A stretch of DNA of 64,000 nucleotides from Woeseiaceae bacterium (GCA_030065915.1 JASJCQ010000004.1:248001-312000), one strand, 5' to 3'. Positions 8,694-17,864 are shown, numbered from the stretch's first letter. Program-made: numbers and translations. The notes: generated by a model not told the origin, from the sequence alone.

Positions 8694-10496
8694 GTGGCTA
8701 AAGTAAACGACGTCGTTATCAAGATCGGGACCGTTAACGGAACCGGCTCAGCCAGCGCCAACGGACTCTTGAGAAAAGCGATATTTCGCATGGGCGTCCC
8801 GGTCGTCGGCAAGAACTATTTCCCGTCCAACATCCAGGGACTGCCGACCTGGTACGAGATCCGGGTAACCGGAGACGGCTACCAGTCCCGGGCCAATCGG
8901 GTCGACATCATGGTTGCGATGAACGCGCAGACCTATGCGCGCGACATGGCGGAGGTATCGACCGACGGCATCCTGATTTACGACTCCACCTGGCCGCGCA
9001 GCAGCCTCCTGGACCGCAAGGACATCAACGTGCTCGGCGTCCCGCTGTCCCGGCTTTGCAACGAGCATTTCGACGGCGCCCGGACGCGGATCCTGATGAA
9101 GAACATCGCCTATGTCGGCGTCATCGCGGCACTGCTGGACATCGACCTCGACGTCATCAAGGGCCTGCTGGAAGAGACCTTCGCGGCCAAGCAGCACCTG
9201 ATCGGCTCCAATATGGATGCCATCAAGCTCGGCTACGACTATGCGACAGACCATTTCTCGTGCCCGCTGCCCTACAAGGTCGAGGCGATGGACGCGACGA
9301 ACAACCACATCGTCATCGACGGCAACACGGCGGCCGGACTGGGGTGTCTCTATGCCGGCGCGACAGTCGGCGCCTGGTACCCGATCACGCCGTCGACGTC
9401 GTTGATGGATGCATTTCGCACTTTCTGTCAGGAGTACCGAAAGGACCCGGAGACCGGTAAGCGAACCTACTGCATTATCCAGGCCGAGGATGAACTGGCG
9501 GCCATCGGTATGGTGCTGGGCGCGAGCTGGAACGGTGCGCGTGCATTCACGCCCACGAGCGGCCCCGGCATTTCACTGATGAGCGAATTCATCGGGTTCG
9601 CCTATTACGCCGAGATCCCCGCGGTCATTTTCAACGTGCAGCGCACTGGCCCATCGACCGGCATGCCCACCCGAACCCAGCAGTCCGACATGATGAGCTG
9701 TGCCTATGCCTCGCACGGCGATACCCGGCACGTGCTGCTGTTCCCGTCGGATCCCGGAGAGTGTTTTACGATGGCGCCAACGGCATTCGATCTCGCCGAG
9801 GGTCTGCAGACGCCGGTCATGGTGCTCTCGGACCTGGACATCGGCATGAACGACTGGATGGTGCCGGCCTTCGAGTGGGACGAGGACCGCACGTTCGACC
9901 GGGGCAAGGTCTACACGGCTGAGGACCTCGAGGAAATGGAGGCCTTTCATCGCTACCTCGACGTCGACGGTGATGGCGTCCCGTATCGAACGCTGCCAGG
10001 CCAACATCCCAAGGGTTCCTACTTCACCCGTGGCTCCGGTCACACGAAGCTCGGCGCCTACACCGAGGATGCCGACGAGTACCAGGAGGTCGTGGATCGG
10101 CTGCTGGTCAAGTGGGAGACGGCCAGGGAGAAGGTGCCCGAGCCGGAAATCGTCTACTCCAAGTTCAATACCGCCGCCATCCTGACGGTCGGCAGCGGCG
10201 ACGCCGCCTGCAAGGAGGCGATGGACCGGCTGTCCGAGCAGAACATCGGGCTCAACTACCTTCGAGTCCGGGCATTCCCCTTCAGCGACAGCGTACGGGA
10301 GTTTATCGATCAGCACGAGGTCATCTATGTCGTGGAGCAGAACCGCGATGCGCAGCTCAGATCGATGTTGATGCTCGACCTCGATGCGGACCCGAAGAAG
10401 CTGAAGCCGCTGCTGCACTACAACGGCATTCCGATCAATGCTGGCTTCGTCGTCGACGGCGTACTCGAAGAGATTGCAAAGGGCCGTGCGGCCTGA
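8694..10496 (+). CDS. korA: 2-oxoacid:ferredoxin oxidoreductase, gamma-alpha fusion subunit
   Basis: N-terminal gamma domain (IGTVNGTGSASANGLLRKAIFRMG) fused to alpha domain (YPITPSTS, EDELAAIGMVLGASWNGARAFTPTSGPGISLMSEFIG). GTG 8694 has a GAGGAA RBS; ATG 8637 is an alternative. Confidence 0.88.
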   Translation: MAKVNDVVIKIGTVNGTGSASANGLLRKAIFRMGVPVVGKNYFPSNIQGLPTWYEIRVTGDGYQSRANRVDIMVAMNAQTYARDMAEVSTDGILIYDSTWPRSSLLDRKDINVLGVPLSRLCNEHFDGARTRILMKNIAYVGVIAALLDIDLDVIKGLLEETFAAKQHLIGSNMDAIKLGYDYATDHFSCPLPYKVEAMDATNNHIVIDGNTAAGLGCLYAGATVGAWYPITPSTSLMDAFRTFCQEYRKDPETGKRTYCIIQAEDELAAIGMVLGASWNGARAFTPTSGPGISLMSEFIGFAYYAEIPAVIFNVQRTGPSTGMPTRTQQSDMMSCAYASHGDTRHVLLFPSDPGECFTMAPTAFDLAEGLQTPVMVLSDLDIGMNDWMVPAFEWDEDRTFDRGKVYTAEDLEEMEAFHRYLDVDGDGVPYRTLPGQHPKGSYFTRGSGHTKLGAYTEDADEYQEVVDRLLVKWETAREKVPEPEIVYSKFNTAAILTVGSGDAACKEAMDRLSEQNIGLNYLRVRAFPFSDSVREFIDQHEVIYVVEQNRDAQLRSMLMLDLDADPKKLKPLLHYNGIPINAGFVVDGVLEEIAKGRAA

Positions 10497-10513
10497 ACGG
10501 ACGGGGGAGTCTG

Positions 10514-11569
10514 ATGAGCTACATTCCGAAGCCGAAAGTTACCCACCCTCGCGCCGCGAGGAACGCGCTTGGCCTGACATCGAGAGACTATGAAGGCGCT
10601 GTGTCTACGCTCTGCGCCGGTTGCGGCCACGATTCGGTCACGGCGGCGATCGTACAGTCCGTATTCGAGCTGGACGTGGAGCCCCACAAGCTGGCCAAGA
10701 TGAGCGGCATCGGTTGCTCGTCCAAAACGCCGGCCTATTTCGTTAGCCAGTCGCACGGCTTCAATTCGGTCCACGGGCGCATGCCGTCCGTAACGACAGG
10801 CGCTTATGCGGCCAATGCGGACCTGATGTACATCGGTGTCTCAGGGGACGGCGATTCGCTGTCGATTGGCGTCGGGCAGTTCGTCCACGCAATTCGACGC
10901 AACCTGAACATGTGCTACATCATCGAGAACAACGGGGTCTACGGCCTGACGAAGGGGCAGTTCTCAGCGTCCGCGGATATCGGCAGCAAGCCCAAGAAGG
11001 GCCTGCCGAACCAGCAGGAGCCGATCGACCCGGTCAGCACCGCAATCAGCCTGGGCGCCAGCTATGTCGCTCGAAGCTTCTCCGGCGACAAGGAACAGCT
11101 GGTCCCGTTGATCAAAGGTGCGCTGTTGCACCCGGGCTTCGCGCTCGTCGATGTCATCAGTCCCTGCGTCACATTCAACGATCACGAAGGCTCGACCAAG
11201 AGCTACGAGCACACGCGCCAGTTCTATCACCACGTAACCGACATCGACTACATTCCCCCGGCGAAGGAGATTGTCGCGGAGTATGACAAGGGCGCGGTCA
11301 TGCCCGTCGAGTTGCATGACGGTTCACGGATTCTGCTTCGAAAGGTCGATGACCGCTACGACCCGACCAGCCGCGCCGCCGCCTTCAAGTACCTGCGCGA
11401 ACACTTCAATGCGGGTGAGATCACGACCGGCCTGCTGTACTTCGACGAGCAAAGAAAAGAAATGCACGAGTTGATGGGCAACGTCGAAGTCCCGTTCGCG
11501 GAGTTGCCGCTGGACAGCCTTCGGCCACCCAGCGGCGAGCTGCAGAACATCCTCAGCAAATACCGGTAG
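10514..11569 (+). CDS. korB: 2-oxoacid:ferredoxin oxidoreductase, beta subunit (TPP-binding)
   Basis: CAGCGHDSVTAAI, GIGCSSKTPAYF, GVSGDGDSLSIGVGQFVHAIRRNLNMCYIIENNGVYGLTKGQ. Confidence 0.92.
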   Translation: MSYIPKPKVTHPRAARNALGLTSRDYEGAVSTLCAGCGHDSVTAAIVQSVFELDVEPHKLAKMSGIGCSSKTPAYFVSQSHGFNSVHGRMPSVTTGAYAANADLMYIGVSGDGDSLSIGVGQFVHAIRRNLNMCYIIENNGVYGLTKGQFSASADIGSKPKKGLPNQQEPIDPVSTAISLGASYVARSFSGDKEQLVPLIKGALLHPGFALVDVISPCVTFNDHEGSTKSYEHTRQFYHHVTDIDYIPPAKEIVAEYDKGAVMPVELHDGSRILLRKVDDRYDPTSRAAAFKYLREHFNAGEITTGLLYFDEQRKEMHELMGNVEVPFAELPLDSLRPPSGELQNILSKYR

Positions 11570-11572
11570 CCG

Positions 11573-11741
11573 CTAGCCCGAATTTCTCACCGATTCGTGG
11601 GTAAGATCGGTAAGCCCATTGTCTGCACAAGGGATTCTCCGATTGAGCGGAATACCAGGTTGTGTTTCCGAGTGAGGAAAAGGTCCTGTACGGACAATGG
11701 GCTAGCGAGAGCCCGCGCAATCGGTGAGATATTCGGGCTAG
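11573..11741. repeat. 169 bp MITE-like imperfect inverted repeat
   Basis: Terminal arms CTAGCCCGAATTTCTCACCGATT (11573-11595) and the reverse complement of AATCGGTGAGATATTCGGGCTAG (11719-11741), 22/23 identical. An inner pair (AGCCCATTGTC / GACAATGGGCT-like) also pairs. Confidence 0.65.
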
Positions 11742-13066
11742 TTCCAGATCGTCTTCCACCACGGCTCGTCGACCTGCTGCGGCAGCCCCGGGATCTGTGC
11801 GCGGATGTCGTTGATATCCCAGCCCGTCAGGCTCGCCAGCATCTTCGCCTCGCGTTCCTGGCGCTCGATGAGAGAAGCGCGATACTCCTCGGCCATGCCG
11901 CAGGTATCGGCACCTTCGAATGCGTGACGAACAATGTAGCGACCCTGGAAGTTCTCCCGATCGCCCGTCTCCTGCAGCATCAAATCCTCGGGGAAGTGCT
12001 CCGCGTCGTAGCGAACATGGAGCCGTGTGACAAAGACGTTCTGCGCCTGCGGTGCCATGCCTCGACGAGGAGAGTTCCCGGTCGGCTTGTCCAGCCAGAA
12101 TACACCCAGTGATCGCAGTTCATCCGCGGTCAGCGGGTCCGCCGCACAGGGGTCGCACCAGGCCATGTCCCACGCATACTCGAGGAACACGCCGCGCTCG
12201 TTCGCCAGCTCGGTCTGCTTCGCAAACATCGTGCGGTAGAAGTCGCCGAACTGTCCTTTAACATGCACCGGGAGCTCGACGTTGCTCGGCAATCGTACCG
12301 TGCGGTAGTTCGTCGTCTCAACGCGACCGGTGCGCGTCAGCGTGTAGACATACATGTCCTGCTTGCCTTTTGCGTTCAGCGTACCGAGGCGTATCGGCAG
12401 CATGAATTTCTCCGACTCGAAAGCGACCTGTAACGGACGGAGGTTGGAGAAACCGGACTTCTGCTGTTCTTCGAGGTTCACCTTGGCGACAAAGAAGCGC
12501 ATGCCCTGCTTCAGGTAGCTGCCGATCACGCGTTCGGCGCCAGCCGGGATTCGATACTGGTTCTCATTCAACCACCGGATCAGGCCATCACTCTCTTTGG
12601 CCGACAGGATCAGGATGTCGTACTCACCGACCGTGTAGCTCGCTTCCACCGTGACGCCCAGTGACTTCTGGCGCCTGACGGCGGCCTCGTCAAAGTCCAT
12701 TCGCGCACTCGGCGCTGCCATCTCGTAGACCACACGATGACAGGGGTCGGAGTCGAAGTACTCGACCAACCGGGGTGCCGTGTAGGCGTCGAGGTGGTCG
12801 ACGACTGCCTGGTTGCCGACGTTGATCTGCTCACGCTCGATGAAGGTGGGCACGGGTACGACCATGGCGAACTCGCTGACGTCGCCCTTGAAGTCATTGA
12901 CCATCGTAATGACGGTGCGTTTACCGTCCCTGACCAGCACGACCTGCGACGCTTCGTTGAATAGTTCGCTGTCCGCTTTCGCGACGTAGAAACCGCAGAA
13001 TGCCTGTGCCGTAGCGCCGACAAAGAACGTGAGCAATGTCACGGAGACTAAAACAAGGCTACGCAT
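11738..13066 (-). CDS. DUF2330 domain-containing exported protein
   Basis: Signal peptide then CGFYVAKADSELFNEASQVVLVRDGKRTVITMVNDFKGDVSEFAMVVPVP, characteristic of DUF2330. Confidence 0.85.
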   Translation of the reverse strand: MRSLVLVSVTLLTFFVGATAQAFCGFYVAKADSELFNEASQVVLVRDGKRTVITMVNDFKGDVSEFAMVVPVPTFIEREQINVGNQAVVDHLDAYTAPRLVEYFDSDPCHRVVYEMAAPSARMDFDEAAVRRQKSLGVTVEASYTVGEYDILILSAKESDGLIRWLNENQYRIPAGAERVIGSYLKQGMRFFVAKVNLEEQQKSGFSNLRPLQVAFESEKFMLPIRLGTLNAKGKQDMYVYTLTRTGRVETTNYRTVRLPSNVELPVHVKGQFGDFYRTMFAKQTELANERGVFLEYAWDMAWCDPCAADPLTADELRSLGVFWLDKPTGNSPRRGMAPQAQNVFVTRLHVRYDAEHFPEDLMLQETGDRENFQGRYIVRHAFEGADTCGMAEEYRASLIERQEREAKMLASLTGWDINDIRAQIPGLPQQVDEPWWKTIWN

Positions 13067-13895
13067 TGGAGACTCCTTTCGATGTTTGAGAGATCGCCGT
13101 CGATGGCCGCCATTGGTAGTGGAGACCCTTCGACAGCAGGTCGATCAGGGGAACCAGCGGCGCGGCGAAAGCCAGCGCAATGACCGCTCCGTTGGGTATG
13201 AAGAAGACGAACTGGATGACGTAGGCGAGCGCGGCGACCAGCGCGGCATAGCACCAGCGCCCGGTCGCGGTATCCGGCGTCGTTTTCGGGTCCGAGATCA
13301 TGAAGAACGCAAACACCAGCAGCGCGCCGTTTTGCAACTGGTGTAGGGGGATGCTCATCGGATCGCCGAGCCAGACGGCACGAGCTAATAGCAGTGACGA
13401 GAACGCGACGAGAAAACCGATCGTCGTTTCGGCACGCTTCGCCCGGGTCAACACGAGGAGCCCGAGACCGATCAGCAATACGGCGGAGATCGTCGTGCTG
13501 CCCCACTGTCCGGATGAAATCCACGCGCGGTCGCTCGAGAACATCAGTGACACGATGGCGATGTTGGCCGGGTTGAACACGTGCTTGCCACGCACGCGAA
13601 TAACGAACTTGCTCGCAATCGCAATGAAACCTGCGAGCGCGGCGAGCAGGGCGACGTCAGTGCGGAACAGCAGCGTCAGCGACAGCGAGGTTATGATCGC
13701 GCTCAGCGGATCGAAGGACGATCGTGTCAGCAGCACGGTGCCGAGGTACTGGGTGGCCAGTGCAACCACGACAATCGACAGCGCATTCTCCCAGTGGATG
13801 CCGAAGCCCAGTGTCGTGGTTCCATAGACGACCAGCGTGCTCAGCACGGCGATCTGGTAGTAGCGTGGATCGATGAACGGGATTCGAGGGCTCAT
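13059..13895 (-). CDS. stand-alone RnfD/NqrB-like membrane protein
   Basis: Multi-TM protein with RnfD-like segments (KHVFNPANIAI, FFMISDPKTTPDTATGR); overlaps the DUF2330 gene start by 8 nt. Confidence 0.75.
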   Translation of the reverse strand: MSPRIPFIDPRYYQIAVLSTLVVYGTTTLGFGIHWENALSIVVVALATQYLGTVLLTRSSFDPLSAIITSLSLTLLFRTDVALLAALAGFIAIASKFVIRVRGKHVFNPANIAIVSLMFSSDRAWISSGQWGSTTISAVLLIGLGLLVLTRAKRAETTIGFLVAFSSLLLARAVWLGDPMSIPLHQLQNGALLVFAFFMISDPKTTPDTATGRWCYAALVAALAYVIQFVFFIPNGAVIALAFAAPLVPLIDLLSKGLHYQWRPSTAISQTSKGVSNA

Positions 13896-14092
13896 GGTCG
13901 TGCTAACGGCAGGCGGACCCGTTCGGGGTTTCGATTCGGCTAAGAGCTGCGTGTAATCCGAGTGCCACTGGCCACTGCTGGAAGCTATAAGTTATTGTTT
14001 TATATGGTTAGGGAAATAATTGCATCCAAAACGACTATTCGAGCCATCTATAGGCTGACAGTGCGGAAAACCCGCCAACAAGGAGTTTGAAG

Positions 14093-14461
14093 ATGAGTCC
14101 AGCAACACTAGATGCCCTGATCCCTATCGTCCTATTTGTGTCAATAGCGGTCGTCGTCGGCCTGTTCCTGTATTTCAAGAACAAGTCAAAGCGAGAAATG
14201 CAGAAAACCATGCGAACTGCAATCGAGAAGGGTCAGGAACTGACGCCGGAAGTGATCGAGCGTCTCGGCTCGCCGCCTGCGGCGAAGAACCGCGACCTGC
14301 GGCGAGGCATTATCAGCCTGGCCATCGGTGCCGGCTTCATCGCGCTGGGCCTGGCGATTCCCGAGGAGGAAGCCGTGCGAGTGATGCTCGGCGTCTCGTC
14401 ATTCCCGATCGCGCTCGGCCTCGGCTTCCTGTTGATGCACAAGCTGTCGCCGGCTGAATAA
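14093..14461 (+). CDS. DUF6249-like small membrane protein
   Basis: TM helix, basic linker KNKSKREMQKTMRTAIEKGQELTPEVIERLG, two further TM segments; AAGGAG RBS before ATG 14093. Confidence 0.65.
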   Translation: MSPATLDALIPIVLFVSIAVVVGLFLYFKNKSKREMQKTMRTAIEKGQELTPEVIERLGSPPAAKNRDLRRGIISLAIGAGFIALGLAIPEEEAVRVMLGVSSFPIALGLGFLLMHKLSPAE

Positions 14462-14471
14462 CGGCTAACAC

Positions 14472-15011
14472 GTGACCGATGACACCTTGCTCGTCGCGCG
14501 GGTCGTCGCCAGCCAGGATACCCGGGCTTATGGCGAGCTGATCCGTCGGCACCAGTCGCAGATTCGGAATTTCCTCCGGCGGCTGACTCGCGACGATGCG
14601 ATGGCGGATGACCTGTCGCAGGACACGTTCCTGCATGGCTGGAACAAGATCCACACCTACTCGGGCAAGGGGTCGTTCATCGGCTGGTTATTGAAAGTGG
14701 CGTATACGACGTTTCTGCAGAGCAAGAGAAAGACTGACCGTTACCAGGAGGTACTGGCGGAGGTCGGCGAGTCTGGCGGATCTGTCAGCTACACGACACC
14801 TTCGGACGAGGCGACCGACCTGGACAAGTTCATGGCGGTACTGAACGAACAGGAGCGTGCTGTGATGGTTCTATCCTATGCTTGCGGGCTGTCGCACCGG
14901 GAGATCAGCGAGACAACCGAGCTCCCGGCGGGCACCGTCAAGTCGATAATTTTTCGTGCAAAAGATAAGATTCGAGAACAGTTTGATATCCAACATCATC
15001 AACATGGCTGA
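14472..15011 (+). CDS. ECF RNA polymerase sigma factor
   Basis: Sigma region 2 (DDLSQDTFLHGWNKIHTYSGKGSFIGWLLKVAY) and region 4 (GLSHREISETTELPAGTVKSIIFRAKDKIRE). Confidence 0.9.
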   Translation: MTDDTLLVARVVASQDTRAYGELIRRHQSQIRNFLRRLTRDDAMADDLSQDTFLHGWNKIHTYSGKGSFIGWLLKVAYTTFLQSKRKTDRYQEVLAEVGESGGSVSYTTPSDEATDLDKFMAVLNEQERAVMVLSYACGLSHREISETTELPAGTVKSIIFRAKDKIREQFDIQHHQHG

Positions 15012-15342
15012 TAAGACGACTGACAGAGAGGACCGGTTGCTTGCGTCGCTGTTCGCGGCAGAACCCGTCGAAGACGACGGATTCAGCGATCGCGTGCTTC
15101 GCAAGCTGCGCGTACGCATCTGGATCCAGCGACTGACCTTGCCGGTCGCAGCGCTGATCGGATTCGCTGTCGCGATCAATCCGCTCATGGACCTGCTCGC
15201 ATTGATGCCGTCGCTCGCGTCCCTGGTCCCGGCCCGGTTTGCGCTCGATATCGGCTCGGTGCTTCCGGCGACGCAGTCGCTGGTCATCGGCGGGCTGCTG
15301 CTGGTCGCGGGCCTCGGCGCGTTGCAACTGCTGGACGACTGA
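15004..15342 (+). CDS. small membrane protein co-transcribed with the ECF sigma factor (candidate anti-sigma/accessory)
   Basis: Start overlaps the sigma gene stop by 8 nt; acidic N-terminus plus two predicted TM segments. Confidence 0.6.
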   Translation: MADKTTDREDRLLASLFAAEPVEDDGFSDRVLRKLRVRIWIQRLTLPVAALIGFAVAINPLMDLLALMPSLASLVPARFALDIGSVLPATQSLVIGGLLLVAGLGALQLLDD

Positions 15343-15441
15343 AGCCCCAAAATCCCTGCTCGTCAGCAACCGACGTCGCGCTTTGTCGAATAATGGCACT
15401 GTGTCGTTGTTTCGGCCCCGGCGCTCGGCTACAGTGCATGC

Positions 15442-15648
15442 ATGTCACTTCGAGACCAGGTTGAACAACTGCTGCCGAACTGGGAACGCTGGTATCCCAG
15501 CCTGTTTGATGCAGCCAGCGATCTCGGCATTATCAAGGCCGAGGTCTGCGATCCTGACTCCCTGTTGCTGACCCGCCGACACGCGAAAATAAGACAGCGC
15601 GCCGAAGACGCGCACCGTGAGAAGTGGGGCGGAAAAGCACAGGACTGA
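15442..15648 (+). CDS. hypothetical small soluble protein (68 aa)
   Basis: Open frame in the + gene series; no family recognised. Confidence 0.4.
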   Translation: MSLRDQVEQLLPNWERWYPSLFDAASDLGIIKAEVCDPDSLLLTRRHAKIRQRAEDAHREKWGGKAQD

Positions 15649-15700
15649 GCGCGCCGCGCCAGGCAACTCAATATCAACATCACGCCCGGGGGGAGGGTGT

Positions 15701-16975
15701 ATGAACCCAGATGTCGACGCGATTCGCGCTCGTTTTCCGTCGTTGTCCACGCAGGACAACGGCGTTTCACGAATCTATTTCGATAATCCCGCGGGCACGC
15801 AGGTCCCGGCCAGCGTCGCAAAGGCTGTCGCGGACAGCATGATCGACTCTTGTGCGAACCAGGGAGGGCCGTTCAGGACATCCCGGTTGGTCAACGAGCT
15901 GATCAAGGATGCGAGGCACGCGATGGCGGACCTGCTGAATGCGGAGTCCGTTGACGAGATCATTTTTGGCCAAAGCATGACGGCGCTGACGTTCAGCCTG
16001 TCACGATCAATCGGGCCAACGCTTGAAGCCGGTGACGAGATCGTCGTGTCGCAGATGGACCACGACGCGAACATCACGCCATGGGTCATGATGGCCCGCG
16101 ATCACGACCTCAGGATCCGCTGGTTGCCGTTTAGCACGGAGACCTATGAATTCGACCTCGCTGACCTCGATGAGTTATTGACCGATCGCACGCGCATGGT
16201 CTGCGTCGGCGGCGCGTCCAACCTGACCGGGACGCTGCACGACATCAGGACTATCTGCGCGAAGGCGCGCGACGCCGGCGCGATGAGTTTCATCGACGGG
16301 GTTCAATCGGTTCCCCATGTGCCGACGGACGTTCAGGACATCGGTTGCGACTTTCTCGCATGCTCGGCCTACAAGTTCTTCGGTCCGCACCAGGGCGTAC
16401 TCTGGGGTCGTCGAGAGGCCTTCGCCCCGCTGACGGCCTACCAGGTCCGCCCGGCGTCGCCGGTCATTCCCGGCAACTTCGAGACCGGCACGCCGAGTTT
16501 CGAACTGATGGCCGGCACCAAAGCGGCGGTCGAGTACTTCGACTGGATCGGCACGAGCATGGCGGCCGATTACCTGGATCGCTACAAGCACCTGGCGGGT
16601 CGTCGTCAGCGACTGCACGCTGCCATGGCTCTGTTGACCGACTACGAGCAGGAGCTGTCATCGCACCTGATCGCAGGGCTGCAGTCGATCCGTGGGATCA
16701 CCGTGCACGGCGTCACCGACGCCGACGCGATGCGACGGCGCGTGCCGACGGTCTCCTTCACGTCTGGGCAGAAAGACCCACAGACGATCGCCGAGGCGCT
16801 CGCCGAGGAGAATATGTTCGTCTGGCACGGGCACAACTACGCGGTCGAGGTTGTGAAGACGCTCGGCCTGGACGATAGCGGCGGCGTTGTCCGCGTTGGG
16901 CCCGTTCATTACAACACGCAGTCCGAACTGGATCGGCTGCTGGACTCACTGGAGTCCCGCGTGCTCAGAGCGTAA
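15701..16975 (+). CDS. cysteine desulfurase-like aminotransferase class V protein (VC1184-type subfamily)
   Basis: Class V aminotransferase fold motifs, PLP-lysine region CDFLACSAYKFFGPHQGVLWGRR; start MNPDVDAIRARFPSL. Confidence 0.85.
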   Translation: MNPDVDAIRARFPSLSTQDNGVSRIYFDNPAGTQVPASVAKAVADSMIDSCANQGGPFRTSRLVNELIKDARHAMADLLNAESVDEIIFGQSMTALTFSLSRSIGPTLEAGDEIVVSQMDHDANITPWVMMARDHDLRIRWLPFSTETYEFDLADLDELLTDRTRMVCVGGASNLTGTLHDIRTICAKARDAGAMSFIDGVQSVPHVPTDVQDIGCDFLACSAYKFFGPHQGVLWGRREAFAPLTAYQVRPASPVIPGNFETGTPSFELMAGTKAAVEYFDWIGTSMAADYLDRYKHLAGRRQRLHAAMALLTDYEQELSSHLIAGLQSIRGITVHGVTDADAMRRRVPTVSFTSGQKDPQTIAEALAEENMFVWHGHNYAVEVVKTLGLDDSGGVVRVGPVHYNTQSELDRLLDSLESRVLRA

Positions 16976-16992
16976 ATAACTGATTTTTATGC

Positions 16993-16998
16993 TATAAT
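16993..16998 (+). promoter_or_regulatory. extended -10 (TGC-TATAAT) upstream of the 17049 gene
   Basis: Exact TATAAT preceded by TGC, about 50 nt before ATG 17049; no convincing -35. Confidence 0.5.
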
Positions 16999-17048
16999 TG
17001 CCCTATGTGGCGTTCAGTCACCTAACAAAAAAAACTAAGGGGATAACA

Positions 17049-17810
17049 ATGAAAGCATTGGGGATAGCGCTCGGCGCTTGCGTCCTGACCGTGGCGCCGG
17101 CCTGGGCCGATAATGAAGAAGAAAGCGAAGGCCGTGAGTTCGTGCCGGTAGAGACCTACACCTGTAACTACCTAGACGGCAAAGGTCCCGAAGACCTGAA
17201 CGAAGCGACGGAATACTGGAACGATTGGGCGGACAAGAACGGCCTCGACAGTTACTACGCTATTACGGTCACGCCCGTGTATCACGGCGCAGAGACCTTC
17301 GACGTCGGCTGGCTGGGTGTATGGCCGAGCGGTGCGGAGATGGGCAAGAGCGGAGACCTGTGGATGGCCAAGGGTAGCGAAGCCGCCGCCAGGTTCGCCG
17401 AGGTCGTCAAATGCGACACGCACAGCAATTTCGCGACCACGCAGATGAAGGCGCCGCCCGACACCGATCCGGATAACTTCCTGCTCGCGTTCTCGGACTG
17501 CGATGTCCGCGATGCGGCTGCCTGGGACCAGGTCATGGGCGGGCTCGAACAGTGGTCCGCCTACCAGGCCGAGAACGGCTATGAAAACGGCACCTGGATG
17601 ATGTTTGCGGCTTACGGCGGCGGCGACGAGGAATTCGACTTCAAGCTGGTCGAGACCTACGACACGATGACGGATCTCGGTGAGGCTTACGACATGTACG
17701 GCACCGGCGGTGACTGGGCCGTGCGCGGAGAGATGATGGGTGATTCGTTGTCCTGCGACGCATCCCGACTCTACATGGCGACCGTCAGGCGGCGCGCTGC
17801 AGAAGAGTAA
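17049..17810 (+). CDS. exported hypothetical acidic protein
   Basis: Signal peptide MKALGIALGACVLTVAPAWA; GGATAAC leader; no family recognised. Confidence 0.65.
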   Translation: MKALGIALGACVLTVAPAWADNEEESEGREFVPVETYTCNYLDGKGPEDLNEATEYWNDWADKNGLDSYYAITVTPVYHGAETFDVGWLGVWPSGAEMGKSGDLWMAKGSEAAARFAEVVKCDTHSNFATTQMKAPPDTDPDNFLLAFSDCDVRDAAAWDQVMGGLEQWSAYQAENGYENGTWMMFAAYGGGDEEFDFKLVETYDTMTDLGEAYDMYGTGGDWAVRGEMMGDSLSCDASRLYMATVRRRAAEE

Positions 17811-17839
17811 ACCGTTCCGGCTTGGTCTCAGGCAAAAAG

Positions 17840-17864
17840 AAAGGCCGCGCACTGCGCGGCCTTT
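17840..17864 (-). terminator. bidirectional rho-independent terminator AAAGGCCGCGC-ACT-GCGCGGCCTTT
   Basis: Perfect 11 bp stem with 3 nt loop. The U-tract is best on the minus strand (TTTCTTTTT), i.e. downstream of the 17890-17970 small ORF. Confidence 0.8.

Noticed and set aside
9573-10418. 281-aa minus-strand ORF opposite korA
   Set aside because: Shadow ORF; korA motifs cover the region on the plus strand.
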